This document shows positions 39,726 to 49,173 of a DNA stretch of 64,000 bases, piece after piece. Positions within the stretch are counted from its first letter, which is position 1. Each line of letters starts with the position of its first letter. Position numbers and translations under genes: made by a program. The notes below the pieces were generated by a model that saw only the letters and a list, made by a program, of their open reading frames with translations, searched no databases and was not told the origin of the DNA. Source of the DNA: Prosthecobacter debontii (GTDB lineage Bacteria > Verrucomicrobiota > Verrucomicrobiia > Verrucomicrobiales > Verrucomicrobiaceae); the NCBI RefSeq assembly GCF_900167535.1, contig NZ_FUYE01000009.1, forward strand, positions 124,001 through 188,000, read 5' to 3'.

Positions 39726-41690
39726 ATGTCTCTTGAAGCCACTCTCCAGTCCGCCGCCGATGCAGGTCAGCTCCTGAAGTCCAGCCTTGAAAACATCCAG
39801 GCCCTGCTTTCCGCCAGTGATAATCCTTTGTATCGCAACAGCATCGAGGAACTCGCCCAGGCAGGCCAGTGGGATGAGCTGAATGACCGCTTCTTCCAGA
39901 CCCTGAAGTTTGGCACCGGTGGCCTGCGCGGACGCACGGTGGCCAAGATCGTCACCTCCGTGGAGCGTGGCAGTGCTGCTGAAGATCAGCGTCCTGAGTA
40001 TCCCTGTGTCGGCACCAATGCCATGAACTTCTACAACGTGGGGCGTGCGACTCGTGGCCTCGTGGCTTACATCAAGGGCTATCGCGCAGCCGCAGGCCTG
40101 ACCGGGAAACCCAGCGTGGTGTTCAGCCATGACACCCGTCATTTTTCCCCTGAGTTTGCCAAACGCTGTGCCCAGATCGCGGTGGAGAATGGCGCGGATG
40201 TGTATCTGTTCGATGGCTGCCGAGCTACGCCAGAGATGTCCTTTGCCGTGCGTCATCTGCGTGCGGATGCAGGCGTCATGCTCACGGCTTCTCACAACCC
40301 TGCTCACGACAATGGCTACAAGGTGAACTACAGCGATGGCGCTGGCATCGTGGAACCTCATGCCACAGGCATCATCAAGGAAGTGAATGCCATTGTGGAT
40401 GAGGCCTATTTGCCTCTGCCGGAAGATCAGCAGGGCCAACTGACCCTCATCGGTGAAGAAATCGACGAGATCTACCTCAAGCGGGTGGAGACCATGATGC
40501 TCCAGCCTGAATTGCTGAAGGATGAGAAGGCCAAGGAACTGAAGATCGTTTACACCGCCCTACATGGTGCCGGTGGTGTGCTGGTGCCGGTGCTGCTGAA
40601 GCGGCTGAACTTTAACTTCCTGACGGTGCCTGAGCAGGACGTGCGAGATGGCCGCTTCCCGACCGTGAAGTCGCCTAACCCCGAGAATGCCCCGGCCCTG
40701 AAGATGGCGGTGGATCTGGCCAACAAGGAAGGCGCGAACATTGTCATCGGCACGGACCCCGACTGCGACCGCATGGGCGTGGGTGTGCGCAATGCGCAAG
40801 GTGAAATGGTGCTGCTCACGGGTAACCAAACCGGTTCTCTCATGGGTTGGTATCGCCTGAAGACCATGTTCGATCTCGGCATCTTGAACGACGAGAACAA
40901 GAAGAACGCCGTTTTCCTGAAAACCTTCGTGACCAGCCCCATGCAGGACACCATCGCTGCGAAGTTCGGGGTGCAGTGCGTGAACACGCTCACCGGGTTC
41001 AAGTGGATCAGCGCGAAGTTGGCCAAGTATGAAGCGGCCTTGCCTGCCGAGATCTTGGCCAAGTATCGTGACCTCCCTGCCGAAGAATCCCGCGCGGCTC
41101 GTCTGCAATACAGCAAGTTCCTCGTCTTCGGCGGTGAGGAAAGCTACGGCTACATGGGCGATGACTTCAGCCGTGATAAAGACGGCAATGGAGCCGTGGT
41201 GATGTTCGCTGAACTGGCGGCTTATGCAGCGTCTCGTGGCCTGACCGTGGTGGAACTGCTGGATGAGGTGTATTGCGATGTCGGTTACTTCCTCGAAGTG
41301 AACCAGAGCAAGGTCTTTGAAGGCGCCTCTGGAGCAGCTCAGATCGCGAAGCTGGCAGATAGCTATGCGGCCAATCCGCCTACTGAAGTGGATGGCAGCG
41401 CTGTCGTCAAAGTGCGCGACTTCCGCAAGGATGTGATCCATGATGAAGAAGGTGAGCTGATCTCCAAAGAGAAGATGCTGTTTGTGGACTTGGCCGATGG
41501 TCGCAGCTTTGCCGTCCGTCCTTCCGGCACGGAGCCGAAGATCAAATACTACATGTTTGGTCGTCAGGTCCCGGCTGCCGGGCAGAAGCTCAGTGCCAAT
41601 GAACTGGCTGCCGCTAAGCAAAAGGTCTCCGGCTCTCTCAGCAGCATGTGGTCTTGGCTGGAGAAAGACATCGATTCCCGGTTGGCCTGA
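39726..41690 (+). CDS. alpha-D-phosphohexomutase (phosphoglucomutase/phosphomannomutase type)
   Basis: The start at MSLEATLQSAADAGQ gives 654 residues; the upstream extension is unsupported. All family motifs are present: FGTGGLRG, the phosphoserine loop TASHNPAHDNGYKVNY (Ser189), the metal site GTDPDCDRMG, the sugar loop GGEESYGYMGDDF and the phosphate loop RPSGTEPKIKYYM. The enzyme interconverts hexose 1- and 6-phosphates in sugar and polysaccharide metabolism. Length and sequence are closest to the larger PgcA/PMM-like group. Confidence 0.92.
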   Translation: MSLEATLQSAADAGQLLKSSLENIQALLSASDNPLYRNSIEELAQAGQWDELNDRFFQTLKFGTGGLRGRTVAKIVTSVERGSAAEDQRPEYPCVGTNAMNFYNVGRATRGLVAYIKGYRAAAGLTGKPSVVFSHDTRHFSPEFAKRCAQIAVENGADVYLFDGCRATPEMSFAVRHLRADAGVMLTASHNPAHDNGYKVNYSDGAGIVEPHATGIIKEVNAIVDEAYLPLPEDQQGQLTLIGEEIDEIYLKRVETMMLQPELLKDEKAKELKIVYTALHGAGGVLVPVLLKRLNFNFLTVPEQDVRDGRFPTVKSPNPENAPALKMAVDLANKEGANIVIGTDPDCDRMGVGVRNAQGEMVLLTGNQTGSLMGWYRLKTMFDLGILNDENKKNAVFLKTFVTSPMQDTIAAKFGVQCVNTLTGFKWISAKLAKYEAALPAEILAKYRDLPAEESRAARLQYSKFLVFGGEESYGYMGDDFSRDKDGNGAVVMFAELAAYAASRGLTVVELLDEVYCDVGYFLEVNQSKVFEGASGAAQIAKLADSYAANPPTEVDGSAVVKVRDFRKDVIHDEEGELISKEKMLFVDLADGRSFAVRPSGTEPKIKYYMFGRQVPAAGQKLSANELAAAKQKVSGSLSSMWSWLEKDIDSRLA

Positions 41691-41914
41691 TGACGCGGGG
41701 GATCGCTGGATGAAGGGATGCTCTCGGCTCAGTCAGGAGCCCTGCAGCAAGATTTTTATCCAGCCTCCACATCTCCATGGATCCAACGGTTACCTATCTC
41801 AGCTCTGGCAGGTTCCTCTCTGTTTTCCCACACTTTAAGCAGGTCCAGGTTGCCTAAGCACTCAGACCGCCGATAGTCGCGCGCCCTTGGCTTCCTCCCT
41901 CGGGGATTTCCCGC

Positions 41915-44900
41915 ATGAGCACTGCCCAAATGTCCCGTCCACCCCTGCACCGGCGGCCCGAAGCTCCGCCACCGGAGCCTTTGCGTTGGTGGCGTCCTGC
42001 CCACTGGGGCCGTTTGTGGAAAGGGGAGGACAGCTCCGTGCTGGCTTCCGCGAATCGCAATGCCATGCTGCCCGTGCTGATCGAAGTCTTTGCGGGCTTC
42101 TCCAAGCTGGATGGTGAGGTGGAGGAGGAGGAAATCGAGTCCTCCTTGGGTTACCTGCGCTACGACTACAGCGGGGCGATCTACTCCGACATGCGGCGCC
42201 TCTACTTCGAGGCCCTTCAGCAGCCGCAGGACCTAGCACAACGAGCCAAGGAACTGAGCAATGAACTCACGATGGAGCAGAAGATCCTGCTCTGTGTGCA
42301 GCTTTACCTGCTGATCTCGAGTTCACTGACGAATCAGCGTCAGATGGTGGAGTTTTACCTCTTCATGACCAACCTGGGGATCGCCGCCCAGGCCATTGAC
42401 ATCGTTTATCAGCTCAATGCGGGCGATAAACCCAGTGAGGAAGACTTCACCAGCAAGAGCGGCCAGCCGCTGGAAACGCTGCGCGTCGGCTCCGGCGATA
42501 ACTGTGATGTGCTGCTGCGCACGCTGTCGCCGGAGTGCTCGGTTGTGGCCTTCCGTTTTCAGAATCTGGTGCTTCTGAAGAACACGGGGGGTATCCCCAT
42601 TTTGGTGCGCAGCCGTCGCCAACCTCCTGGGGATTTCTCCCGCCTATATCCAGGGGAAAGGGTGGTGCTTGAGGATGTCACGCTGGATTACAATGACCTC
42701 ATCTCTTACTTCAATTCGAAGAAGACGGTCACCGGGTCGCAACTCTATTTGACCCTGACCGAAACGGGTGATGCCGAGATCGCTCAGCAGCGGGCTCGTG
42801 GCACCAATTTACGTGTCAGCTTCGGTCTCGGCGTGACCGTCGAAGCGTTGCGCAACACCGATGCCACCATCAATGGCGTGCCGCTCACCGAAGGCACTCT
42901 TTTGGAAGCCTCCATCGAGGACAGCATCATCGCGCATGGGGAGATTGAAATTTCGCTACGTGATCTGCGCGTGCGGGCCCAGGAGTTCGGTGGTCAGTTC
43001 CGCCTTGAAGGTAGTCGCAACACCTATCTCGTCTCGAATAAACCGGAGCTTCTCGATGAAGGGGATATCCTCCTCTCAGAAGACACCGAAGGGGAGATCC
43101 TTCTACGCATCGAGTGCAACTACGCGCAGAAAAACGGCTCTCTGGAAGTCCTGCGCACCTCGCGCCCCATCTATGTGGGACAGATTCCTGTGCGGGATCG
43201 GATCCTGCTGAGTGATGGAGATACCATCACGCTCGGGGAAGGGCAGTTCCTGCGCTGTCACTTCAGTGACCGCATCATTGAAGAAGAGCGCAACACCATC
43301 CGCCAGATGGAAGTGCGCGAGCTTGCGCATCGCTTCGATGGTCGTGATACCGCTCTGGATGGCATCAGCTTCATCGCGCGCCGTGGTGAAATGATCTGCG
43401 TCATGGGCCCGAGCGGATGTGGGAAGAGCACGCTTTTGCGAGTGCTGGGCGGTCAGCTCAAGACCCGTGGCGGTGAGGTGCTGATGAACGGGCTCAACCT
43501 GTATAGCAATCTCACCAACCTCACACCCTACATCGCTTACATTCCCCAGGAAGATGCCTTTGATCCTCTGCTGAAAGTGCAGGAGAACCTGGACTTCTCC
43601 GTGGCGGTGCGTTGTCCGCACCTGAAGACGGAAGAGCGGAAAAAGCGTGTGGATGCCAAGCTGGCTGAACTGGGCCTGGCGGATATGCGCAAGCGTCTGG
43701 CCGGCACGCCACAGCAGAAGTTTCTTTCAGGCGGCGAGCGCAAGCGTCTGAATGCCGGCCTGGACATGATCGGCATCTCGGATGTCTATCTCTTTGATGA
43801 ACCCACCTCGGGACTGTCTTCCAAGGATAGCGAGCACGTGTTGGAGATCATCCGTAGCTTGGCTCGCAACAAGATCGTTTTGACCTCCATCCACCAGCCG
43901 AGCATGCGCCTCCTGCAGATGTTCGATAAAGCGCTGCTGCTCGATAAAGGTGGAAAGATGGCCTACTTCGGCACTCCGCAGGGACTGATCGAATACTTCT
44001 GGAAAGCCTATAACGATGAAACCGGGCAGCGCGAGGCTGAGATGCCCGGCAATCTCACTCCCGACTTTGTGTTTGATGTGCTGGAGACTCCGCTGCGTGA
44101 CATCAGCGGGGACATTATCCAAGAACGCAGTGCGGACGGTCACCTCGTGGCGGCACGCCGCTTCCCCCCTAACTTCTGGCGAGATCGCTACCAGAGCCAC
44201 CTCATGCTGGAAAGCATGGCGAAGGCGCAGGCCTTCCCGGGGAGTACGAATCTGATTGCGCGACCTCGTGAAGATACTCACACGGGCAGTCGGTCACGGG
44301 CCATGCCGAAGCCTCCCAAGCACACGCTGCGGGAGGAGAGCATCCTTTTCTACACCCTGCTAAAGCGGGCGTTTTTGAGCAAGCTGCGTAATCGCACCAA
44401 CCTGCTCACCACCTTGCTGGAGGCACCCTTGCTGGGCTTCCTCATCTCCAGCGTGCTGAAATACAGCGAGGAGGAGAGTTACACCTTTGCCACGGCCTTT
44501 CACATCCCCACGTATCTGTTCATGAGCCTCGTGGTGGCCATGTTCTTGGGGTTAACCAACAGTGCGGATGAGATCATTCGTGACCGGCATACCCTCAATC
44601 GAGAGCGCAATCATAACCTGCGGACCTTCTACTATCTGAGTGGTAAGATCATCTCTCTCAGCACCTTCGCGCTGATCCAGTGCTTCATTTATCTGTGGAT
44701 TGGCAATACCGTGCTGGAGATCCGAGACATGTTCTTCATTCACCTCTGGTGGATGTTCATCACCGCTCTCACGGGAATCTGTCTCGGCTTGCTCATTTCC
44801 AGCATCGTCACGGACAACCGCACGGCGATCAACGCCATCCCGCTGATCCTGATCCCTCAGATCATTCTGGGTGGGGCCTTGATCAAATACGAGGAGATGA

Positions 44901-45553
44901 ACAAGAACCTCGACTTCGTGTATTCCATGCAGCGTTGGCTGGATAAGGCGGGCATCACCGAAGAGAGCGAACCGAGCAAGCTGAAGGTGCCCTTCATCTG
45001 TCAATTCATGCCTCTGCGTTGGAGTTATGAAGCCATGCTGATCTCTCAGGCCAAACTGAACCCGCTCACCGCCGCTCAAGATCAGCTTGAGGCACGGATT
45101 CAAGAACTGGTCAATCTGCCTCCCGACATCAAGATGACCTCGGATCAGCAGCGTGATCTGGACGCGGCCAAGCAGGGCCTCGCGGTTGTCTCCGGCCTGT
45201 ATGCCAAAACGGATCGAGCCGTCGCGGAGAAGCTCAGTCAGATTCGCGATGCGACCATGCGGGGCAAGGTCACACCGAAGCTGCTGCAGAGTGCCCTGGG
45301 CGATGACGATGGCATCAGTGCCGAGGAGATTTACGTGAATCGTAAGGTGCTCGATCTGGTGACCAAAGCCGAGATGGAACGGGAGGATTACCGCCGGAAG
45401 ACCAGCCCGAATGTTTTCTTTGGCACCGTGAAGCGTTACTTCGGCACGGACTTTAACACCCTGTGGATCAACACGATGGTGATCTTCTTCTGCCTCGCTC
45501 TCCTGATCACTGGCGTCGAGATGTCTCTTCGGCGACAGTTGACCAAGGTTTGA
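41915..45553 (+). CDS. TerB-like/FHA/ABCG-type ABC transporter fusion
   Basis: The 1212-residue protein has a helical N-terminal domain that resembles TerB (about 45-165, LPVLIEVFAGFSKLDGEVEE, FYLFMTNLGIA). One or more FHA-like beta domains follow (about 180-450, TLRVGSGDNCDVLLRTL and RDRILLSDGDTITLGEG). The ATPase has Walker A GPSGCGKST (498-506), signature LSGGERK (604-610) and Walker B YLFDEPTSGL (Asp628, Glu629). The C-terminal ABCG/White-like membrane domain (from about 830) has a long soluble insertion near 1000-1160. FHA-ABCG fusions are known; the TerB-like head is less usual. An export role is likely, substrate unknown. It is transcribed alone. Confidence 0.85.
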   Translation: MSTAQMSRPPLHRRPEAPPPEPLRWWRPAHWGRLWKGEDSSVLASANRNAMLPVLIEVFAGFSKLDGEVEEEEIESSLGYLRYDYSGAIYSDMRRLYFEALQQPQDLAQRAKELSNELTMEQKILLCVQLYLLISSSLTNQRQMVEFYLFMTNLGIAAQAIDIVYQLNAGDKPSEEDFTSKSGQPLETLRVGSGDNCDVLLRTLSPECSVVAFRFQNLVLLKNTGGIPILVRSRRQPPGDFSRLYPGERVVLEDVTLDYNDLISYFNSKKTVTGSQLYLTLTETGDAEIAQQRARGTNLRVSFGLGVTVEALRNTDATINGVPLTEGTLLEASIEDSIIAHGEIEISLRDLRVRAQEFGGQFRLEGSRNTYLVSNKPELLDEGDILLSEDTEGEILLRIECNYAQKNGSLEVLRTSRPIYVGQIPVRDRILLSDGDTITLGEGQFLRCHFSDRIIEEERNTIRQMEVRELAHRFDGRDTALDGISFIARRGEMICVMGPSGCGKSTLLRVLGGQLKTRGGEVLMNGLNLYSNLTNLTPYIAYIPQEDAFDPLLKVQENLDFSVAVRCPHLKTEERKKRVDAKLAELGLADMRKRLAGTPQQKFLSGGERKRLNAGLDMIGISDVYLFDEPTSGLSSKDSEHVLEIIRSLARNKIVLTSIHQPSMRLLQMFDKALLLDKGGKMAYFGTPQGLIEYFWKAYNDETGQREAEMPGNLTPDFVFDVLETPLRDISGDIIQERSADGHLVAARRFPPNFWRDRYQSHLMLESMAKAQAFPGSTNLIARPREDTHTGSRSRAMPKPPKHTLREESILFYTLLKRAFLSKLRNRTNLLTTLLEAPLLGFLISSVLKYSEEESYTFATAFHIPTYLFMSLVVAMFLGLTNSADEIIRDRHTLNRERNHNLRTFYYLSGKIISLSTFALIQCFIYLWIGNTVLEIRDMFFIHLWWMFITALTGICLGLLISSIVTDNRTAINAIPLILIPQIILGGALIKYEEMNKNLDFVYSMQRWLDKAGITEESEPSKLKVPFICQFMPLRWSYEAMLISQAKLNPLTAAQDQLEARIQELVNLPPDIKMTSDQQRDLDAAKQGLAVVSGLYAKTDRAVAEKLSQIRDATMRGKVTPKLLQSALGDDDGISAEEIYVNRKVLDLVTKAEMEREDYRRKTSPNVFFGTVKRYFGTDFNTLWINTMVIFFCLALLITGVEMSLRRQLTKV

Positions 45554-45590
45554 GTCGCGAAACGTCGCACGTGTTGTGCGTTGCAACAGG

Positions 45591-45625
45591 AAAACACCTC
45601 ATGAATAAGGGGTGGGGTGTTTTTT
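45591..45625 (+). terminator. intrinsic terminator of the FHA-ABC gene
   Basis: AAAACACC at 45591 pairs with GGTGTTTTTT near 45616, ending in a T-run. It separates the ABC gene from the ureide cluster. Confidence 0.7.
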
Positions 45626-45722
45626 AAATATTTGGTTATCAATGGGTTAGGAAACGTTGTCTCGGCTTGGCACCCGTCATGCCATGAGGAGTGGCTGCTT
45701 GCTGAAAGCATCATCCCTCCCC

Positions 45723-46670
45723 ATGAAAACATCCCTCATTCATCGCTGCAAAGTCAGTCTGGCGTCCCTGGCGCTCGGTGCCTGCGTCCTTCTTCCCGCC
45801 GTTACCTCTCAGGCGGGTGAGTCGGCCAAGCTGTCTCCCATTGTGGAGCCCCCACCCTCATCATCCTGGGTGCATGCCCTGCTGAAGCTGGACTTTTCCG
45901 ATCACTACATCACCCCGCGTGGTCTGAATGTGGAGAACCAGGGGCTCGTCTTTCAACCTCTGTTCCTGGTCTTCTGGAATCTGTATTCGAATCCCGATGG
46001 CTTCCTCAATGACGTGACCCTTACCACTGGGGTCTGGAGTTCCTTCCACAGTCGGGAGTCGGGACCAGATGAAGGAAATTGGAATGAGTTCGACCCCATC
46101 GCCGGGCTGGGCTTCAAGTTCGCCAAATACTGGTCTTTCGACGTCAACTACACGGCGTTTGAGAGCATGGTGTCGGCTTACCCCACCTCCCAGCATTTGG
46201 AACTGAAGCTGGGCTTCAATGACGCTGCGTTCACAGGCAGCCAGGTCTTCTCTATCAATCCCTATGTGGCCTTCTGGAAAGAACTGAAAAACAAGTCCAC
46301 CGTGGCCTTCAATCCTGCCACTTCCAGCGAGAGCTACTACTTCACCATCGGGATGACCCCGACCATTGATCTGAAGAAGGTGAAGTTCGAATTCCCGACC
46401 TTCATCAACATCGTCGATAACGACTTCTACCAGCAATTCGATGGCACGGGTGGGGGTTCTGGTGTGGCGGTCATCCGCACGGGGGTGCAGGCCACCGTGC
46501 CACTGTCCTTTGTGCCGAAGAGCATGGGATTCTGGTCCTTGTATGCTGGGGTGAAATACTATCACCTGGACAACCCAGGTCTGTTGGACGGCAACCAGGT
46601 GCTGGGTGCGGATGGTGCTCGTAAGCGTGACCTCGTCCAGTTTCACGGCGGTATCTCCATCTTCTTTTAA
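45723..46670 (+). CDS. outer-membrane beta-barrel protein at head of ureide cluster
   Basis: The start at MKTSLIHRCKVSLASLAL gives 315 residues with a signal peptide (ending SQAGE). The mature part has alternating amphipathic strands (LKLDFSDHYITPRGLNV, DVTLTTGVWSSFHSRES, SFDVNYTAFESMV, HLELKLGFND) and ends in SIFF, the terminal aromatic signal of barrel proteins. I do not assign it to a named porin family. It is 54 bases ahead of a biuret-hydrolase-family gene, so it may help nutrient uptake across the outer membrane. Confidence 0.7.
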   Translation: MKTSLIHRCKVSLASLALGACVLLPAVTSQAGESAKLSPIVEPPPSSSWVHALLKLDFSDHYITPRGLNVENQGLVFQPLFLVFWNLYSNPDGFLNDVTLTTGVWSSFHSRESGPDEGNWNEFDPIAGLGFKFAKYWSFDVNYTAFESMVSAYPTSQHLELKLGFNDAAFTGSQVFSINPYVAFWKELKNKSTVAFNPATSSESYYFTIGMTPTIDLKKVKFEFPTFINIVDNDFYQQFDGTGGGSGVAVIRTGVQATVPLSFVPKSMGFWSLYAGVKYYHLDNPGLLDGNQVLGADGARKRDLVQFHGGISIFF

Positions 46671-46724
46671 ACCCGGCACGCTAATCGCATCAAAGCCGCC
46701 TCATCTTCTTCGAAAGGAATCCTC

Positions 46725-47402
46725 ATGGACATGAATGCCCCCCTCACCATTGAAGCGGAGCCCTACACCTTCGAGCTCATCCCTTCCAAGTGCGCCTTGC
46801 TCATCATTGACATGCAGCGCGACTTCTTAGAGCCGGGCGGCTTTGGTGAAATGCTTGGAAACGATGTCACGCAGCTTCGCCGAGCCATCGAGCCTAACCA
46901 AAACCTCTTGGAAATCTGGCGCGCTGCCGGACTTCAGGTGCTGCACACGAGGGAAGGGCATCGCCCTGACCTCGCGGACCTGCCTCCGGCTAAAAAAGTG
47001 CGCGGGAAAGGCTCGAAGACGATTGGTGATACCGGTCCCATGGGCCGCATCCTGATTCGTGGCGAGGCCGGGCATGACATCATCCCTGAGCTCTACCCTC
47101 TCCCGGGTGAGCCGGTGATCGATAAGCCGGGGAAAGGCGCTTTCTTCGCCACCGATCTGCACGCCATCTTGCAGAATCTCGGCATTACCCAGCTTGTCGT
47201 CACCGGAGTCACCACGGAGGTGTGTGTGAATACCACCGTCCGCGAGGCGAATGACCGCGGTTATGAATGCCTCGTGCCGGAAGACTGCGTGGCCTCCTAC
47301 TTCCCCGTCTTTCAGGAGATGGGGCTTCAAATGATCAAAGCCCAAGGTGGGATTTTTGGCTGGGTCACGGACTCCACCAAGATCATCTCCGTCTTGAACT
47401 GA
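46725..47402 (+). CDS. cysteine hydrolase of the isochorismatase superfamily, BiuH/TrtA/RutB-like
   Basis: The 225-residue protein has the superfamily catalytic triad: Asp29 (IIDMQRDF), Lys134 (VIDKPGKGAF) and Cys167 (TTEVCVNTT). It shares [22 protein letters not shown] and IIPELYP with the gene at 49174. Superfamily members of this branch hydrolyse ureides such as biuret, triuret and ureidoacrylate. Because a closer biuret hydrolase match lies downstream, this one could act on triuret or a related compound; that is inference. A short leader of acidic residues precedes the core. Confidence 0.85.
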   Translation: MDMNAPLTIEAEPYTFELIPSKCALLIIDMQRDFLEPGGFGEMLGNDVTQLRRAIEPNQNLLEIWRAAGLQVLHTREGHRPDLADLPPAKKVRGKGSKTIGDTGPMGRILIRGEAGHDIIPELYPLPGEPVIDKPGKGAFFATDLHAILQNLGITQLVVTGVTTEVCVNTTVREANDRGYECLVPEDCVASYFPVFQEMGLQMIKAQGGIFGWVTDSTKIISVLN

Positions 47403-47457
47403 ACTGTGCTGTTTTGCCATCCCCTCACTTGATGAAAACCTCAATGACTCTGCCTCT

Positions 47458-49050
47458 ATGACCACTTCTGCTAGCTTTAAACCCAAAATCTGGACCCCAG
47501 GAGATTGGAATGCCTTCTTTGGATTCGGCACCAATATCTTGGTCAATCTCCTGACTCTCACGGCGCTGCTGCGCTTCGTTTTGAAAATGCCGGATGACGT
47601 CGTCTTCGGGCGCATCCTCCCGGCCACGGGGTTGATGCTCTGCATGAGCACGATTTACTACGCCTGGTTGGCTTATAAGCTGGCGAAGAAGACCGGGCGT
47701 AACGATGTGTGTGCTCTGCCCTCTGGCATCAGCGTGCCGCACATGTTCGTGGTGGTCTTTGTGATCATGCTGCCCATCTCCTTAAAAACAGGAGATCCGA
47801 TCAAAGGTTGGGAAGCTGGTTTGACCTGGGTTTTCATTCAGAGCTTCGTGCTCATGATTGGCGGCTTTATCGCGCCCATCATCCGGAAGATCACTCCCCG
47901 CGCCGCCTTGTTAGGCACTCTGGCGGGTGTTTCGATCAGCTTTATCTCCATGCGCCCCGCTTTGGAGATGTTCACCACCCCGGTGATCGGTGTGGTGTGT
48001 TTTGCCATCATCCTGCTGAGCTGGTTCGGCGGTGTGCGTTACTATAAAGGCATTCCTGCTGGCCTCGTGGCGATTGCCGTCGGCAGTCTCATCGCTTGGG
48101 GATCCAACCTCTTCGGTCTGAATTACGGGGGGATGACACTGGCCAAGCTGACGGAATCCTTCGCCAACTTCGGATTCTCCATCCCGCTCCCTGCGGTGGG
48201 ACATATCTTCTCGGGCTTTGAGTTCCTGGGGATCATCCTGGTGACAGCCATTCCTTTCGGCATCTATGACCTCGTCGAAGCTCTGGATAACGTGGAAAGC
48301 GCTTCGGTGGCTGGTGACGACTTCCCAACCACACGAGTGCTTACCGCCGATGGTGTGGTGAGCTTGATCGGTTGCTGCTTGGGCAATCCTTTCATCAATG
48401 CCGTTTACATCGGGCATCCGGGCTGGAAATCCATGGGCGGAAGAATTGGTTATTCGGCAGCCACGGGCGTGGTGGTTATCTTGTTCTGCACCTTCGGCAT
48501 CATCTCTCTGATGTCCTCGCTGATTCCCATCGTGGCGATCTCGCCGATCCTTCTCTACATCGGTATGTTGATCGGTGCACAGGCTTTCCAGGAAACGCCC
48601 AAGAGCCATGCTCCCGCCATCATCCTGGCGTTAACTCCGCATTTGGCCGCCTGGGGCAAGCTGCTCATTGATAACTCACTCGGTGCTGCGGGAACCAACG
48701 CGGCCGCCATCGGCTTTGAGAAGTTAGGCCAAGTCGGTGTGCTCTATCACGGTCTGGAAGTTCTGGGAGGTGGAGCCATTCTCAGTGGCGTCATCCTGCC
48801 TGCGATTGCGGTCTTCGTGATTGATCGCAAGTTTGCGGTCGGTGCCGCCTTCGCTTTCACCGGTGCCTTGCTGACCTTCTTCGGTCTGATGCACGGTGAG
48901 CAGATCGGCTTTGCTCAATCTCCGGTCATGACAGCGAGCTACGTGTTGGTTTCTGTCGTGTTGCTGGCCTGCGCCAAGTTTGCTGTGGTGGCTCCCAAGC
49001 CCGCAGAAGAGGAAGAATTGCACGGCCATTTACCGGCCGTCGCTGACTGA
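47458..49050 (+). CDS. NCS2-type nucleobase/ureide permease
   Basis: The 530-residue inner-membrane protein has 12 or more hydrophobic segments. Its pattern fits the xanthine/uracil permease (NCS2/AzgA-like) group: GDWNAFFGFGTNILVNLLTLTALL, DVCALPSGISVPHM, ITPRAALLGTLAGVSISFI, GGMTLAKLTESFANFGF, and NVESASVAGDDFPTTRVLTADGVVS. It lies between two ureide hydrolase genes, 55 bases after the first. The likely cargo is biuret or another ureide or nucleobase. The C-terminal tail is soluble and acidic. Confidence 0.85.
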   Translation: MTTSASFKPKIWTPGDWNAFFGFGTNILVNLLTLTALLRFVLKMPDDVVFGRILPATGLMLCMSTIYYAWLAYKLAKKTGRNDVCALPSGISVPHMFVVVFVIMLPISLKTGDPIKGWEAGLTWVFIQSFVLMIGGFIAPIIRKITPRAALLGTLAGVSISFISMRPALEMFTTPVIGVVCFAIILLSWFGGVRYYKGIPAGLVAIAVGSLIAWGSNLFGLNYGGMTLAKLTESFANFGFSIPLPAVGHIFSGFEFLGIILVTAIPFGIYDLVEALDNVESASVAGDDFPTTRVLTADGVVSLIGCCLGNPFINAVYIGHPGWKSMGGRIGYSAATGVVVILFCTFGIISLMSSLIPIVAISPILLYIGMLIGAQAFQETPKSHAPAIILALTPHLAAWGKLLIDNSLGAAGTNAAAIGFEKLGQVGVLYHGLEVLGGGAILSGVILPAIAVFVIDRKFAVGAAFAFTGALLTFFGLMHGEQIGFAQSPVMTASYVLVSVVLLACAKFAVVAPKPAEEEELHGHLPAVAD

Positions 49051-49084
49051 AGTTAATCTTGTCTTTTTGGTGTTGGTGGAACCC

Positions 49085-49126
49085 CCGGGTGGTTTTGCAG
49101 ATGTGGTGATCTGCAGAGCCACCCGG
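49085..49126. other. strong hairpin between the permease and biuret hydrolase genes
   Basis: CCGGGTGG (49085-49092) pairs with CCACCCGG (49119-49126), and TGCAGAT (49096-49102) with ATCTGCA (49109-49115), with a symmetric 3-by-3 internal loop and a GTGGTG apical loop. No T-run follows, so it is not a simple terminator. It could be an operator, a processing site or an mRNA stabiliser. Confidence 0.6.
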
Positions 49127-49173
49127 ACTTGGTTCACTCTTTGCTACATATTTACCCATTCCATTTTCATTCC

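Noticed and set aside
46725..47402. Isochorismatase or RutB as the name of this hydrolase
   Set aside because: The superfamily name misleads and the sequence shares its long motifs with the BiuH-like paralog; other rut genes are absent.
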